DNA of 64,000 nucleotides from contig NZ_CP008747.1 of assembly GCF_000816085.1 (NCBI RefSeq), positions 682,001 through 746,000 of the forward strand, read 5' to 3'. Positions 8,907 through 17,937 of the stretch are shown piece after piece (within the stretch, counting starts at the first letter, position 1; every line of letters starts with the position of its first letter). Both the position numbers and the translations under genes were made by a program. The DNA is from Staphylococcus hyicus (GTDB taxonomy: Bacteria > Bacillota > Bacilli > Staphylococcales > Staphylococcaceae). The notes under the pieces are model-generated. The model did not search any database and had not been told where the DNA came from. It saw only the letters and a list, made by a program, of their open reading frames with translations.

Positions 8907-10157
8907 ATGAAATTAATCAATATTACGGATCAAGAACATGATGCGTTTGTGAAAAATCATCCCAACGGTGATTTGCTTCAACTAACGAAATGGGGCGAAA
9001 CGAAAAAGTTAACGGGATGGTACAGAAAACGTATTGCAGTAGGAGAAAATGGAGAAATCAAAGGCGTTGCACAACTTCTTTTTAAAAAAATACCACGTAC
9101 GCCGTTCACATTATGTTACGCTTCTCGTGGTTTTGTCGTGGATTATTCAGAAGCGTTAGCAGTAAAAACGTTATTAGCCGAAGCGATTAAAATAGCTAAA
9201 GAAGAAAAAGCGTATACAATTAAAATTGACCCTGATGTAGAAGTGGAAGACGGATTATCAGTGGTAAATGATTTGAAAGCATTAGGGTTTAAACATAAAG
9301 GTTTTAAAGAAGGTCTTTCTAAAGATTACATTCAACCTCGAATGACTATGATTACGCCTTTAGATCAAACGGATGATGCGCTCATCAAAAGTTTTGACAA
9401 TCGAAATCGTTCTAAAGTGCGTTTAGCGCTAAAGCGTGGCACAAAAGTAGAGCGTAAAGGACGTGAAGATTTAAAAATTTTTGCTGACTTAATGAAGGAA
9501 ACAGGCGAGCGTGATGGCTTTTTAACGCGAGATGTCTCTTATTTTGAGACGATTTATGATGCGTTACATGCTGATGGCGATGCGGAACTTTTCTTAGTGA
9601 AATTAGAACCCAAACCCGTTTTAGCAGACTTAAGAGCAGAGCGACAAGAACAAGACAAAGAAGAAGCGAGACTCAAAGCTAAAAAGCAAGATAAAAAAAC
9701 GCTAAATAAAATTAATGATTTAAAAAATAAGCAACAAAAGACAGAAAGTTTAATTCATGATTTAGAAAATCTAGAACGTACACATCCTGAAGGGCGTTAT
9801 TTATCAGGCGCACTGTTGATGTTTTGTGGCCATAAATCGTACTATTTATATGGCGCATCTTCAAACGATCATCGTGATTTCTTACCAAATCACCATATGC
9901 AGTTTAAAATGATGCAATATGCACGAGACAAAGGGGCTAAAACGTATGATTTTGGTGGTACGAATAATAATCCAGATCAAACGTCAAGTCATTATGGTTT
10001 GTGGACGTTTAAAAAAGCTTGGGGCACATACTTAAGTGAAAAAATCGGAGAATTTGATTTTGTGTTAAATCCACTTGTGTATCAAGCGGTAGAACAATTC
10101 AAACCTCAATTGACAAAATTAAAAATTAAAATTGTACGTAAGTTGAAAAATTCATAA
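8907..10157 (+). CDS. fmhB: FmhB/FemX, lipid II glycyltransferase (first bridge glycine)
   Basis: FmhB adds the first glycine of the staphylococcal pentaglycine bridge to the lysine of lipid II, using glycyl-tRNA, at the inner face of the membrane. It is essential in S. aureus. The 416-residue protein has the two GNAT-like domains of FemABX enzymes, separated by a charged antiparallel coiled coil (about residues 240-295, rich in Lys, Glu and Gln). Diagnostic stretches are GDLLQLTKWGETKKL near residue 20, RNRSKVRLALKRGT near 165, and YLYGASSNDHRDFLPNHHMQ near 315. It closely resembles S. aureus FmhB from memory. Start ATG 8907 has AAGGAGT upstream. Confidence 0.95.
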   Translation: MKLINITDQEHDAFVKNHPNGDLLQLTKWGETKKLTGWYRKRIAVGENGEIKGVAQLLFKKIPRTPFTLCYASRGFVVDYSEALAVKTLLAEAIKIAKEEKAYTIKIDPDVEVEDGLSVVNDLKALGFKHKGFKEGLSKDYIQPRMTMITPLDQTDDALIKSFDNRNRSKVRLALKRGTKVERKGREDLKIFADLMKETGERDGFLTRDVSYFETIYDALHADGDAELFLVKLEPKPVLADLRAERQEQDKEEARLKAKKQDKKTLNKINDLKNKQQKTESLIHDLENLERTHPEGRYLSGALLMFCGHKSYYLYGASSNDHRDFLPNHHMQFKMMQYARDKGAKTYDFGGTNNNPDQTSSHYGLWTFKKAWGTYLSEKIGEFDFVLNPLVYQAVEQFKPQLTKLKIKIVRKLKNS

Positions 10158-10172
10158 AACAGATAGATAAAG

Positions 10173-10214
10173 CGATGAAGTTACCTCATAATGATTCAAA
10201 CTTCATCGTTTTTT
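10173..10214 (+). terminator. Rho-independent terminator of fmhB
   Basis: A 10-bp stem, CGATGAAGTT at 10173-10182 with AACTTCATCG at 10199-10208, followed by six T residues. Confidence 0.9.
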
Positions 10215-10323
10215 ATATCCTGTAGGCGGTGCCGTGAGGGTTAGTATTCATATTGAAATAACGATACTGATACAAGAGTGAATATGTTAATGTAGCTATA
10301 ATATGGAAAAAGGGGCGATAAGG

Positions 10324-13300
10324 GTGGTCAAAAAGCTGATAGATTTTTCACTATCAAATCGATTTGCAATTATGTTAATGGTACTGCTTGTCATATTAGG
10401 TGGTGTTTATGCAAGCTTTAAAATGAAATTAGAATTGTTACCAGATACCGAACCGCCGATGATGACAATTACAACGACTATGCCAGGTGCTACACCTGAC
10501 ACAATAATGAAAGAAGTTAGTAATCCTATTGATGAAGAAATAAGAGGGATGGCTGATGTTACAAGCGTTAAAACAGAGTCGTTAGCCAATGCGTCATTGG
10601 TGACAGTGAAATTTGATGATCAAACTGATTTAGATAAGGTAGAACAAGAATTACAAAAAACACTTCAAAAAATGTCATTTGCTGAAGGGGTTCAAGACCC
10701 TGAGATTAAACGTAATTCGATTTATGCTTTTCCAGTGGTAGCCTATTCGTTTATAAATCAAAAAAATGATATTAAAGCAACGACGAAAGCGGTTGAAGAG
10801 CAGTTAATACCGAAATTACAAGAAATTAAAGGCGTACAGCGCGCGACTGTAAATGGTCAGACTACACGTCAAGCAACGTTGAAGTATGACGACCAAAAAT
10901 TACAAGCAGTAGGGTTAAATCAACAGCAAGTTTCAGATTATATTAAGGGCGCTTCGAAAGAGACCCCATTAGGTTTGTTTCAGTTTGGTAACGAAGATAA
11001 ATCCGTCGTTATTGATGGGCAATTTACCTCTATTGATGCCCTTGAAAATTTAGAAGTTCCTTTAGCTATCTCACGTCAACCGGCTACATCGGCTCAAAAT
11101 GACAGCAAGAATCAAGATCAAAGCCAAGGGATGTCCATGTCATCATCAGCTTTAACTGCATCACAAGCACTTACCAGTAATTCAAACAATGAAACAGTAC
11201 CTTTAAAATCACTCGCGCGAATTACGCTCCAGGATGAACGAAAATCCATTTCTAAAACAAACGGTGAAGATGCAGTGGATGTACAAATTGTAAAAGCACA
11301 AGATGCAAATACGGTTGCTGTAGCAAATGAAGTGGATCAAACGATTCATGACTTTGTGAAATCGCATGATAATCTTAAAACAGTAAAAATTATGGATACT
11401 GCAAAACCTATAAAAGATGCTTTGTCAACGATGATTGAAAAAGCATTGCTTGGCGCGATCGTTGCGATTATCGTGATATTATTATTTTTAAGAAATATAA
11501 AAATGACAGCAATCTCTGTAGTATCCATTCCGTTGTCAATACTTATAGCCATGGTTGCTTTAAAATTGACTGATGTATCTTTAAATATATTAACGTTAGG
11601 TGCTTTAACTGTTGCAGTCGGACGTGTGATTGATGACGCAATTGTTGTTATTGAAAATATATACAGACGTTTAGCGAAGAAGGATGAGGTACTGTCAGGG
11701 GACCATTTAATTATTCAAGCGACGAAGGAAGTATTCATTCCTATTATGTCTTCAACGATAGTAACCATTATTGTTTTTTTACCACTTGCATTTGTAACGG
11801 GGTCTGTTGGGGAAATGTTTAGACCTTTTGCTTATGCGGTGACTTTTAGTTTACTGGCATCATTGCTTGTTTCGATTACAATTGTACCTGTACTTGGATC
11901 AATGTTTTTTAAAAATGGCTTGAAGCGACAACCGAAACATCATTTAGGAAAGTTAGGTCATGGATATCGTAAAATCTTATCTTGGAGCCTCGATCACAAA
12001 TGGATCGTTATAATATTAAGTACAGTGTTGTTAATTGGAAGTATCGTGCTAGGCAGTATAAAGATTGGTACAAGTTTTATATCTACAGGTGAAGACAAAT
12101 TTATGGCTTTGACATATAAGCCGAAACCAGGAGAAACAAAAGAACGTGTATTAAAAAATGCGGAAGAAGTACAAAAGTATTTGAACAATCAATCTCATGT
12201 GCAACATGTGCAGTACTCTGTCGGCGGTCCTTCTCCAGCAGATCCTACGGGTAGCACAAATAGTACTGCGCTAATGGTCAAATACGACAGTGATACACCG
12301 AACTTTGATACTGAACCAGAACGTGTATTAAAACATATCGCGACGTATCATCATTCAGGAGATTGGCAAAATCTTGATATGAGTACAGGTACGGGTTCGC
12401 ATCAATTAAAAGTACAAGTTACGGGTCCTTCTACAGATGCAATCAAAGGAACGGTCAAAGAAGTTGAGCACCTTATGGGAGAGACAAAAGGTTTAACTAA
12501 TGTAAAATCAGATTTGACTGATACGTATGCCCAATATGAAGTGAAAGTCGACCATCAACGCGCAAGTGAAAACGGCATCACTGCGGGACAACTTGCACTA
12601 TTACTGAATCAAAATATACCAGAAATGACGATATCGAAAATAAAAGCGGATCAACAATCATATGATGTTGTCGTTAAACAAAATAAAGAGACGCAATGGA
12701 CTAAGAACAAACTTGAAAATACATCAATTCCATCTCCACAAAATCCAAACCTTAAACTTAGTGACATTGCAGAATTAAAGCAAACAACAACGCCGAATAC
12801 GCTTGTAAAAGAAAGTGGTCACTATACGAGTACAATAACTGGTAACATTTCGGGTAAAGATGTTGGTGGCATTACGCAAGATGTTTCACATCAACTGTCG
12901 AAAATAAAAACACCTCAGGATGTTAAAACGTCGGTCGGAGGAACAAATGATGATATTACGGAGGCATTTTCACAGTTATTACTTGCGATGTTGGCTGCTA
13001 TTATCATCGTTTATTTAGTATTAGTGCTCACATTTAAGGGTGGCTTGGCGCCATTTACAATTTTATTCTCATTGCCTTATACAATTATTGGCGTGGTTTG
13101 TGCATTAGTTGCGACAGGTGAAACATTATCAGTACCAAGTATGATTGGTTTATTAATGTTAATTGGAATTGTCGTAACGAATGCCATTGTACTCATTGAT
13201 CGTGTAATCAATAATGAAAAAACCGGCATGTCAATGAAAGCGGCATTAATAGAAGCTGGGGGTACGCGTATTCGACCTATTTTAATGACAGCAATTGCAA

Positions 13301-13488
13301 CGATTGGTGCCCTGTTTCCTTTGCTTTTTGGACAAAACAGTTCAGTATTAATTTCAAAAGGATTAGCGGCGACAGTAATTGGTGGATTGTTATCTTCCAC
13401 GTTATTAACTTTAATCGTTGTTCCGGTTATATATGAAATTTTGTTTACTTTAAAATCGAAATTAATGCGTCATAAAAATTCAAATTGA
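10324..13488 (+). CDS. RND superfamily permease (AcrB-like)
   Basis: At 1054 residues this has the full RND architecture: one N-terminal membrane helix, a large extracellular loop, a bundle of six helices, then the same again. The TM4 motif GRVIDDAIVVIENIYRR near residue 435 carries the proton-relay aspartates. The first loop contains a Ser/Gln/Asn-rich insert (around residues 265-295). I start at GTG 10324, with AAAAAGGGG upstream. An ATG at 10303 lies directly on a TATAAT-like box and has no ribosome-binding site. Substrate is unknown; S. aureus relatives have been linked to lipid or drug export. No adaptor protein gene is adjacent. Confidence 0.88.
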   Translation: MVKKLIDFSLSNRFAIMLMVLLVILGGVYASFKMKLELLPDTEPPMMTITTTMPGATPDTIMKEVSNPIDEEIRGMADVTSVKTESLANASLVTVKFDDQTDLDKVEQELQKTLQKMSFAEGVQDPEIKRNSIYAFPVVAYSFINQKNDIKATTKAVEEQLIPKLQEIKGVQRATVNGQTTRQATLKYDDQKLQAVGLNQQQVSDYIKGASKETPLGLFQFGNEDKSVVIDGQFTSIDALENLEVPLAISRQPATSAQNDSKNQDQSQGMSMSSSALTASQALTSNSNNETVPLKSLARITLQDERKSISKTNGEDAVDVQIVKAQDANTVAVANEVDQTIHDFVKSHDNLKTVKIMDTAKPIKDALSTMIEKALLGAIVAIIVILLFLRNIKMTAISVVSIPLSILIAMVALKLTDVSLNILTLGALTVAVGRVIDDAIVVIENIYRRLAKKDEVLSGDHLIIQATKEVFIPIMSSTIVTIIVFLPLAFVTGSVGEMFRPFAYAVTFSLLASLLVSITIVPVLGSMFFKNGLKRQPKHHLGKLGHGYRKILSWSLDHKWIVIILSTVLLIGSIVLGSIKIGTSFISTGEDKFMALTYKPKPGETKERVLKNAEEVQKYLNNQSHVQHVQYSVGGPSPADPTGSTNSTALMVKYDSDTPNFDTEPERVLKHIATYHHSGDWQNLDMSTGTGSHQLKVQVTGPSTDAIKGTVKEVEHLMGETKGLTNVKSDLTDTYAQYEVKVDHQRASENGITAGQLALLLNQNIPEMTISKIKADQQSYDVVVKQNKETQWTKNKLENTSIPSPQNPNLKLSDIAELKQTTTPNTLVKESGHYTSTITGNISGKDVGGITQDVSHQLSKIKTPQDVKTSVGGTNDDITEAFSQLLLAMLAAIIIVYLVLVLTFKGGLAPFTILFSLPYTIIGVVCALVATGETLSVPSMIGLLMLIGIVVTNAIVLIDRVINNEKTGMSMKAALIEAGGTRIRPILMTAIATIGALFPLLFGQNSSVLISKGLAATVIGGLLSSTLLTLIVVPVIYEILFTLKSKLMRHKNSN

Positions 13489-13604
13489 CGAATTCTTATG
13501 TATTTGGTAGGCTATTAGAAATACTAAAAGTCAACGTCCACTTTATATCGCTTCCGTACTTAAATTCATTTGTATAAGGATATATTATAAAGTTTGAAAA
13601 AATA

Positions 13605-13651
13605 AGAGGGGAAGAATGCATCTTTAAAAGATTATGTTCTTCCCTCTTTTT
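13605..13651 (+). terminator. Terminator after the RND permease gene
   Basis: AGAGGGGAAGAA (13605-13616) pairs with TTCTTCCCTCT (13637-13647) with one bulged base, then a T-tract. It lies 116 bases past the permease stop and upstream of the aminotransferase gene, so attenuation of the latter is a less likely alternative. Confidence 0.8.
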
Positions 13652-13715
13652 GCATCTTGTAGTAACTGTTGACAATGTAGACAGGAGTTTTAGTTATTTC
13701 AAAGGGGGACATCTA

Positions 13716-14870
13716 ATGAAAGAGACATCTATTTTAAAACGTATTCCTGAAAGTTACTTTGGCAAAACGATGGGGAAAGCTGTTGAACATGGTCCATTAC
13801 CGTTAATTAATCTTGCAGTAGGGATACCGGATGCTAATACTCCGGACCGTATTCTTGATGCTTTGGCACACGCTATACGAATGCCTGAGAACCAAAAATA
13901 TTTGGCTTTTCAAGGAAAACCCTCATTTAAACAAGCCATCGTTCATTTTTACAAACGGCATTTTGATGTATCACTCGATCCTGAAACAGAAGTATGTTTA
14001 TTTTATGGGACAAAAAATGGTTTGGTTGCGTTACCAACATGTGTTGTTGAGCCTGGAGAGATTGTGTTATTACCGGATCCTGGGTATACAGATTATGAAG
14101 CGGGTGTCCTTTTAGCGCATGGACAGCCACGTCCGATGAAATTATATCCAGAACACGGGTATTTACCGCAATGGGATCAAATAGATACAACAGAAGCAAA
14201 GTTAATTTATTTAACGTATCCGAATAATCCAACAGGTTCTGTCGCCACCCCTGAATTTTTTCAGGATACGATAGACTATTTTAAAGATACCGAGACGATG
14301 ATTGTTCATGATTTTGCATATCAAGCATTCGGTTTTGATAGGGAGAATCCAAGTATACTTGCTGCAAAAGGTGCCAAATCACGTGCGATTGAAGTGTTTT
14401 CATTTTCAAAAGGATATAATATGTCAGGGTATCGTGTGGGATTTGCAGTTGGTAACGCACACATGATACGACAATTAAAGAAATATCACACACATACGCA
14501 AGCGGGTATGTATGGTGCGTTACAGGACGCATGTACAGTAGCTTTGAATGAATGTGATGATGTACTCCGTCTTCAAGCACATACATTTAAAAATAGAAGA
14601 GATATTATAGAAAAAGCATTAACAACAGCGCAGATTCCTTTTGAACCAATTAAAGGCGGAATATTTTTATGGTTACCGTGCCCGCCTGGGTATACGAGTG
14701 ATCAATTTGTAAATTATCTATTACAGAGGTGTTCTATATTGGTTGCCCCAGGGCATCCATTTGGAGAACAGGGAGAAGGCTATGTACGTGTATCATTTGC
14801 AATAGACGAGCATCAATTAATAGAAGGCCTTAGACGTCTTGCATCAATTGCCTCACTATACCAAAAGTGA
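13716..14870 (+). CDS. PLP-dependent class I/II aminotransferase
   Basis: A 384-residue fold-type I aminotransferase. The PLP lysine is Lys232 in SFSKGYNMSGYR. YPNNPTGS near residue 170 and the HDFAYQAF aspartate/tyrosine near 200 complete the cofactor site, and the final arginine is in GYVRVSFA. The pattern is close to the LL-diaminopimelate/alanine-type group, but substrate cannot be fixed from sequence. ATG 13716 is chosen for its AAAGGGGG site; the frame is open 22 codons further upstream, into the terminator. Single gene, with its own downstream terminator. Confidence 0.85.
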   Translation: MKETSILKRIPESYFGKTMGKAVEHGPLPLINLAVGIPDANTPDRILDALAHAIRMPENQKYLAFQGKPSFKQAIVHFYKRHFDVSLDPETEVCLFYGTKNGLVALPTCVVEPGEIVLLPDPGYTDYEAGVLLAHGQPRPMKLYPEHGYLPQWDQIDTTEAKLIYLTYPNNPTGSVATPEFFQDTIDYFKDTETMIVHDFAYQAFGFDRENPSILAAKGAKSRAIEVFSFSKGYNMSGYRVGFAVGNAHMIRQLKKYHTHTQAGMYGALQDACTVALNECDDVLRLQAHTFKNRRDIIEKALTTAQIPFEPIKGGIFLWLPCPPGYTSDQFVNYLLQRCSILVAPGHPFGEQGEGYVRVSFAIDEHQLIEGLRRLASIASLYQK

Positions 14871-14906
14871 TTAAGTGTAGTAGACGTATAGGTTAAACAA
14901 ATGAAA

Positions 14907-14944
14907 ACCTTCAAAGTGGATGTCTTAGCATCTACTTTGAAGGT
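14907..14944. terminator. Bidirectional terminator after the aminotransferase gene
   Basis: A 16-bp stem (14907-14922 with 14929-14944, one G-U pair) with a 6-base loop. A TTTT run follows in the leftward direction only, so it serves the leftward membrane-protein operon best. Confidence 0.8.
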
Positions 14945-14987
14945 CAAATTGTAAAACAACAGTGAACATATTAGCTATGCACACATG

Positions 14988-15305
14988 TTAAATAAGCGCG
15001 ATGGCTAATATCACATAAACGACAAAAATTAGCGCAGTCATCATATTTAATATATTGACGCCTTTTTTATCATTTTTAAAGTGCTTAAATGCAGTAGTTT
15101 CAACATTTCCAATGAATAAAAGTAATACAACAAACAACCACCACGTCATCATAGCGTGATATTTTAATGAAGTGGCAATGACAATGATTAAAATAATCCC
15201 CATGAAAATACGTAGAACCGTCGCAAATCGTAACTGCATTTTAAATATACTAATGTAACTGACAATGAAATACAGTATTGGTAATAAAAGGAAATAAATA
15301 AGCAT
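14988..15305 (-). CDS. DUF1516/YisL-like membrane protein
   Basis: A 105-residue, very hydrophobic protein with four predicted membrane helices, one very near the N-terminus and pairs separated by short polar loops (ETTAFKHFKNDKKG near residue 70). Size and pattern fit the YisL (DUF1516) family of Firmicutes, whose function is unknown. AGAAAGGA precedes the ATG. The gene lies 19 bases after the small coiled-coil gene upstream, so the two probably share a transcript. Confidence 0.65.
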   Translation of the reverse strand: MLIYFLLLPILYFIVSYISIFKMQLRFATVLRIFMGIILIIVIATSLKYHAMMTWWLFVVLLLFIGNVETTAFKHFKNDKKGVNILNMMTALIFVVYVILAIALI

Positions 15306-15324
15306 AAGTTAGTCCTTTCTAAAT

Positions 15325-15525
15325 CTATTGATGATGCGACTCATTTTTTTGTGAAGCCATCTCTTGTCGCATGTATTGTCTTACTTTAGAGATTTCATGT
15401 TCAATAGATTCCAATTGTTTTATCAAAGGGTCAACTTGTTGGCCCGTAGATTCACGTTTTTCTAAATCGCTTTGAATGCGAATATAATCTAATTTAAGTT
15501 CCTGTAATTGGGCTTCTAAACTCAT
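15325..15525 (-). CDS. Small coiled-coil protein (SE1561-like)
   Basis: A 66-residue, highly charged protein predicted to be one long coiled coil (heptads of Leu and Ile from residue 2 to 55) with a polar tail rich in His and Gln. It resembles small staphylococcal proteins annotated as the SE1561 family; I am only moderately sure of the name. No function is known. A strong AAAGGAGG lies before the ATG. It is first in a two-gene leftward unit with the DUF1516-like membrane protein. Confidence 0.7.
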   Translation of the reverse strand: MSLEAQLQELKLDYIRIQSDLEKRESTGQQVDPLIKQLESIEHEISKVRQYMRQEMASQKNESHHQ

Positions 15526-15646
15526 AAAACTAGCCTCCTTTTGTTTATAACATTATAACATGCTTCATTCTTGATAATGAAACGAATATGCTGAAAGTCT
15601 CATATAAAGGGTTGATTATTTTGTCGCATGATAAGGGGGGATATAT

Positions 15647-16561
15647 GTGACAGATCGATTTATAATGATTTTATTACTTATCGCATTAGGTTATACATTA
15701 AAGCGCATAGGCTATGTCAAAGGGTCAGATGCAAAAGTAATCACGACACTTGTGTTGAATGTCACATTACCTGCTGTCGTGATTGTTAATTTGAATGGGG
15801 TTACATTAACACCTGAGCTATCTTTATTACCTATATTAATGGTGCTCTATGGGTTAATGACTAAACTCATTGTTATTTTATTATTTATAAAATATAACAA
15901 TGAAGTTAGAGGTACCGTAGCGATGTTAATGGCTTCGTTAAATATTGGGATATTTGCATATCCACTTGTACAGCAAATGTGGCCTGAAAAGGGTCTATTA
16001 TATTTTGGTATGGCAGATATTGGTGGGGCCGTGTTGATGTTCGGTCTTACTTATTTCATCGCAGGATATTTTAAAAATGCGGAAGGCACATTGAACGTCA
16101 AGACGATTTTTTTGAGCTGCTTAAAATCGATTCCGTTAATGACTTATATCGTAATGATAGTACTGAGTTTATGTGCGATTAAACTCCCTCCCAACACGAT
16201 AACGTTTTTCGATTTGCTCGGTAAAGCAAATTTGCCACTATCTATGTTGTTATTAGGGATATTATTAGATTTTAAAATTGAACGCCGTTTTTTGCCGTTA
16301 ACGTTTAAGTATATTGGCATGCATTACGGACTTGGGCTTGTTTTTGGTAGTCTTGTTCATGTTTTTTTACCTGTATCCGACGATATGATTAAAACAACAT
16401 TACAATTGATTTGGGTTTTACCTGTAGGTGTAGCTGCTTTATCATATGCCGTACAATTTCAATATCGAACGTTACCGATGATTGCGATGGCAAGTAATAT
16501 GACTGTAGTGATTAGCATTTGTATCCTATATATTTATCAACACTTTTTCCTTGTGACATAA
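15647..16561 (+). CDS. AEC family transporter (auxin efflux carrier-like)
   Basis: A 304-residue integral membrane protein with about ten helices in two halves, as in the AEC/BASS fold. It has the N-terminal LIALGYTLKRIGYV segment and polar breaks such as LNVTLPAVVI and LGKANLPLSMLLLG, characteristic of the crossing helices of this family. Bacterial members export organic acids such as malate, or act as secondary carriers. The substrate here is unknown. GTG 15647 is preceded by AAGGGGGG. The gene stands alone between a leftward pair and a leftward GNAT gene. Confidence 0.8.
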   Translation: MTDRFIMILLLIALGYTLKRIGYVKGSDAKVITTLVLNVTLPAVVIVNLNGVTLTPELSLLPILMVLYGLMTKLIVILLFIKYNNEVRGTVAMLMASLNIGIFAYPLVQQMWPEKGLLYFGMADIGGAVLMFGLTYFIAGYFKNAEGTLNVKTIFLSCLKSIPLMTYIVMIVLSLCAIKLPPNTITFFDLLGKANLPLSMLLLGILLDFKIERRFLPLTFKYIGMHYGLGLVFGSLVHVFLPVSDDMIKTTLQLIWVLPVGVAALSYAVQFQYRTLPMIAMASNMTVVISICILYIYQHFFLVT

Positions 16562-16759
16562 GCGCTGGAAAGTGTAACGGTATTGGGACATCGCATTCCT
16601 AGTAATATAATGAGTCAACAACAGTTATTGAGTGATGGACAATGTTGGATGTTGTTAATCTATATTGCTCCATTTTGTCTTTATAATGGGAAAGTTGATA
16701 TATTTAACATAACATTTTGATTGATTCAAAAGTCGAGACTTCTAAAGTATCAAGTCGGA

Positions 16760-16903
16760 ACCGACAATCTATTTAGAGAGCGGGCGGAAACCTCATAAAG
16801 TTCCGCCCGCTCTCTAAATGCGTTGGGATAAAGTACCTAAACAAGCTAGGGTTTAGAAACAATTTAAAATGAAATCTTTGGTGTATCCCTAAGTGTTGTC
16901 GGT
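16760..16903. repeat. Nested inverted repeats in intergenic region
   Basis: Within the 394-base gap 16562-16955, a perfect 18-bp GC-rich palindrome (16772-16789 with 16801-16818, loop 11) sits inside a wider pair, ACCGACAA at 16760-16767 and TTGTCGGT at 16896-16903. No T-tract follows the inner hairpin; the outer right arm is followed by CTATTTT. The rest of the gap shows no ORF. It may be a dispersed staphylococcal intergenic repeat or a structured transcript end. Confidence 0.6.
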
Positions 16904-16955
16904 CTATTTTAATAAATAGTGTATTCATTTTTGCATGCGGTGAATGCTAAAAGAT

Positions 16956-17816
16956 TTAGTGCACAAGTTTGAATTTGCGGTATTCTGATGTCATTTCAAA
17001 ACCGAATTCATGAAAACGTTCAACTAAGCGATGGTTTTTACTGCGTATTTTAAAATACACGTTATCAATACCTTCATGAGAAAGGGCGACGTGAATTGCA
17101 TGTTGGATGAGGTCGAAAGCAATCCCTTTTAAACGGTAGTGCGTATGTGAAGAAAAATAACGAATTTCAGCATGACCTTGTGTGGGGTTAATAATTAAAT
17201 ATAAGTAGCCTTTAAGCAATCCTTCTGCCATATATAACATAAGTTGATGATGTTCATCTAATGTATCCGTAATTTCTTCTGCACGCATGGCGTGATGAGA
17301 AAATGTGTCTTCATGAAGTTTTTTGAAAGATTTGAAATAAGCTGATTTATAATCGATAATATGATGAATGTTTTCGGTTTCTCCTAAATCTGTGCGTGTT
17401 GATAGATGATAATCTGTAAATGTATAGGATGCACCGATAGTTTTCATGTAGGCTTTAATGTGTTCATTTTCAGCTGCATAAGAAAAGTAATAGGTTGCGT
17501 TTTGCGTATTTTCTTTTGTTGCTTCGTGAAATAAACTTTTGAATGCCTCACCTGTAGGGATATAGTCTTTTTTTGTAATGGGTCCGATAACCTTATAACG
17601 GTTTTCCATATAAGGTATACACATGAGCGCCATTTGAATCTCGTCATTTTCTTCTAGTATATATATACCTGTCGTCGTTAATGCCTCCTTGAGGTACATG
17701 TCATACGCCGCGTCATAATGAATAGGAATTTTATTCGTATAAGACTGTGAAGTTGAGATGTTTTCTTTAATAAAAATTAATATACGATCAACGGAAGTGA
17801 CTCGACTGACCTTCAT
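16956..17816 (-). CDS. GNAT family N-acetyltransferase
   Basis: A 286-residue protein whose C-terminal third has the GNAT fold signature. YRLKGIAFDLIQHAIHVAL (near residue 228) corresponds to the acetyl-CoA pyrophosphate-binding loop and helix, followed by NVYFKIRSKNHRLVERFHEFGF, the usual strand-5/helix-5 segment. The N-terminal half looks like a degenerate second GNAT-like module. Substrate unknown. AAGGAGGGG precedes the ATG. The gene is divergent from topB. Confidence 0.75.
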   Translation of the reverse strand: MKVSRVTSVDRILIFIKENISTSQSYTNKIPIHYDAAYDMYLKEALTTTGIYILEENDEIQMALMCIPYMENRYKVIGPITKKDYIPTGEAFKSLFHEATKENTQNATYYFSYAAENEHIKAYMKTIGASYTFTDYHLSTRTDLGETENIHHIIDYKSAYFKSFKKLHEDTFSHHAMRAEEITDTLDEHHQLMLYMAEGLLKGYLYLIINPTQGHAEIRYFSSHTHYRLKGIAFDLIQHAIHVALSHEGIDNVYFKIRSKNHRLVERFHEFGFEMTSEYRKFKLVH

Positions 17817-17937
17817 AGTGCCCCTCCTTAATAGTTTCTTTACGCTAATTATAAGTTGTTTTATAAGGAAATGAAAGTATACACTTAAGAGGCATGATAC
17901 AATATGAGTATTATAAAGTTAAAACAGGAGTAAAATC

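Noticed and set aside
10303-10323. ATG start for the RND permease
   Set aside because: It lies at the end of a TATAAT box without a ribosome-binding site, whereas GTG 10324 has AAAAAGGGG at the right distance.
13650-13715. N-terminal extension of the aminotransferase
   Set aside because: These 22 codons begin in the T-tract of a terminator and have no ribosome-binding site.
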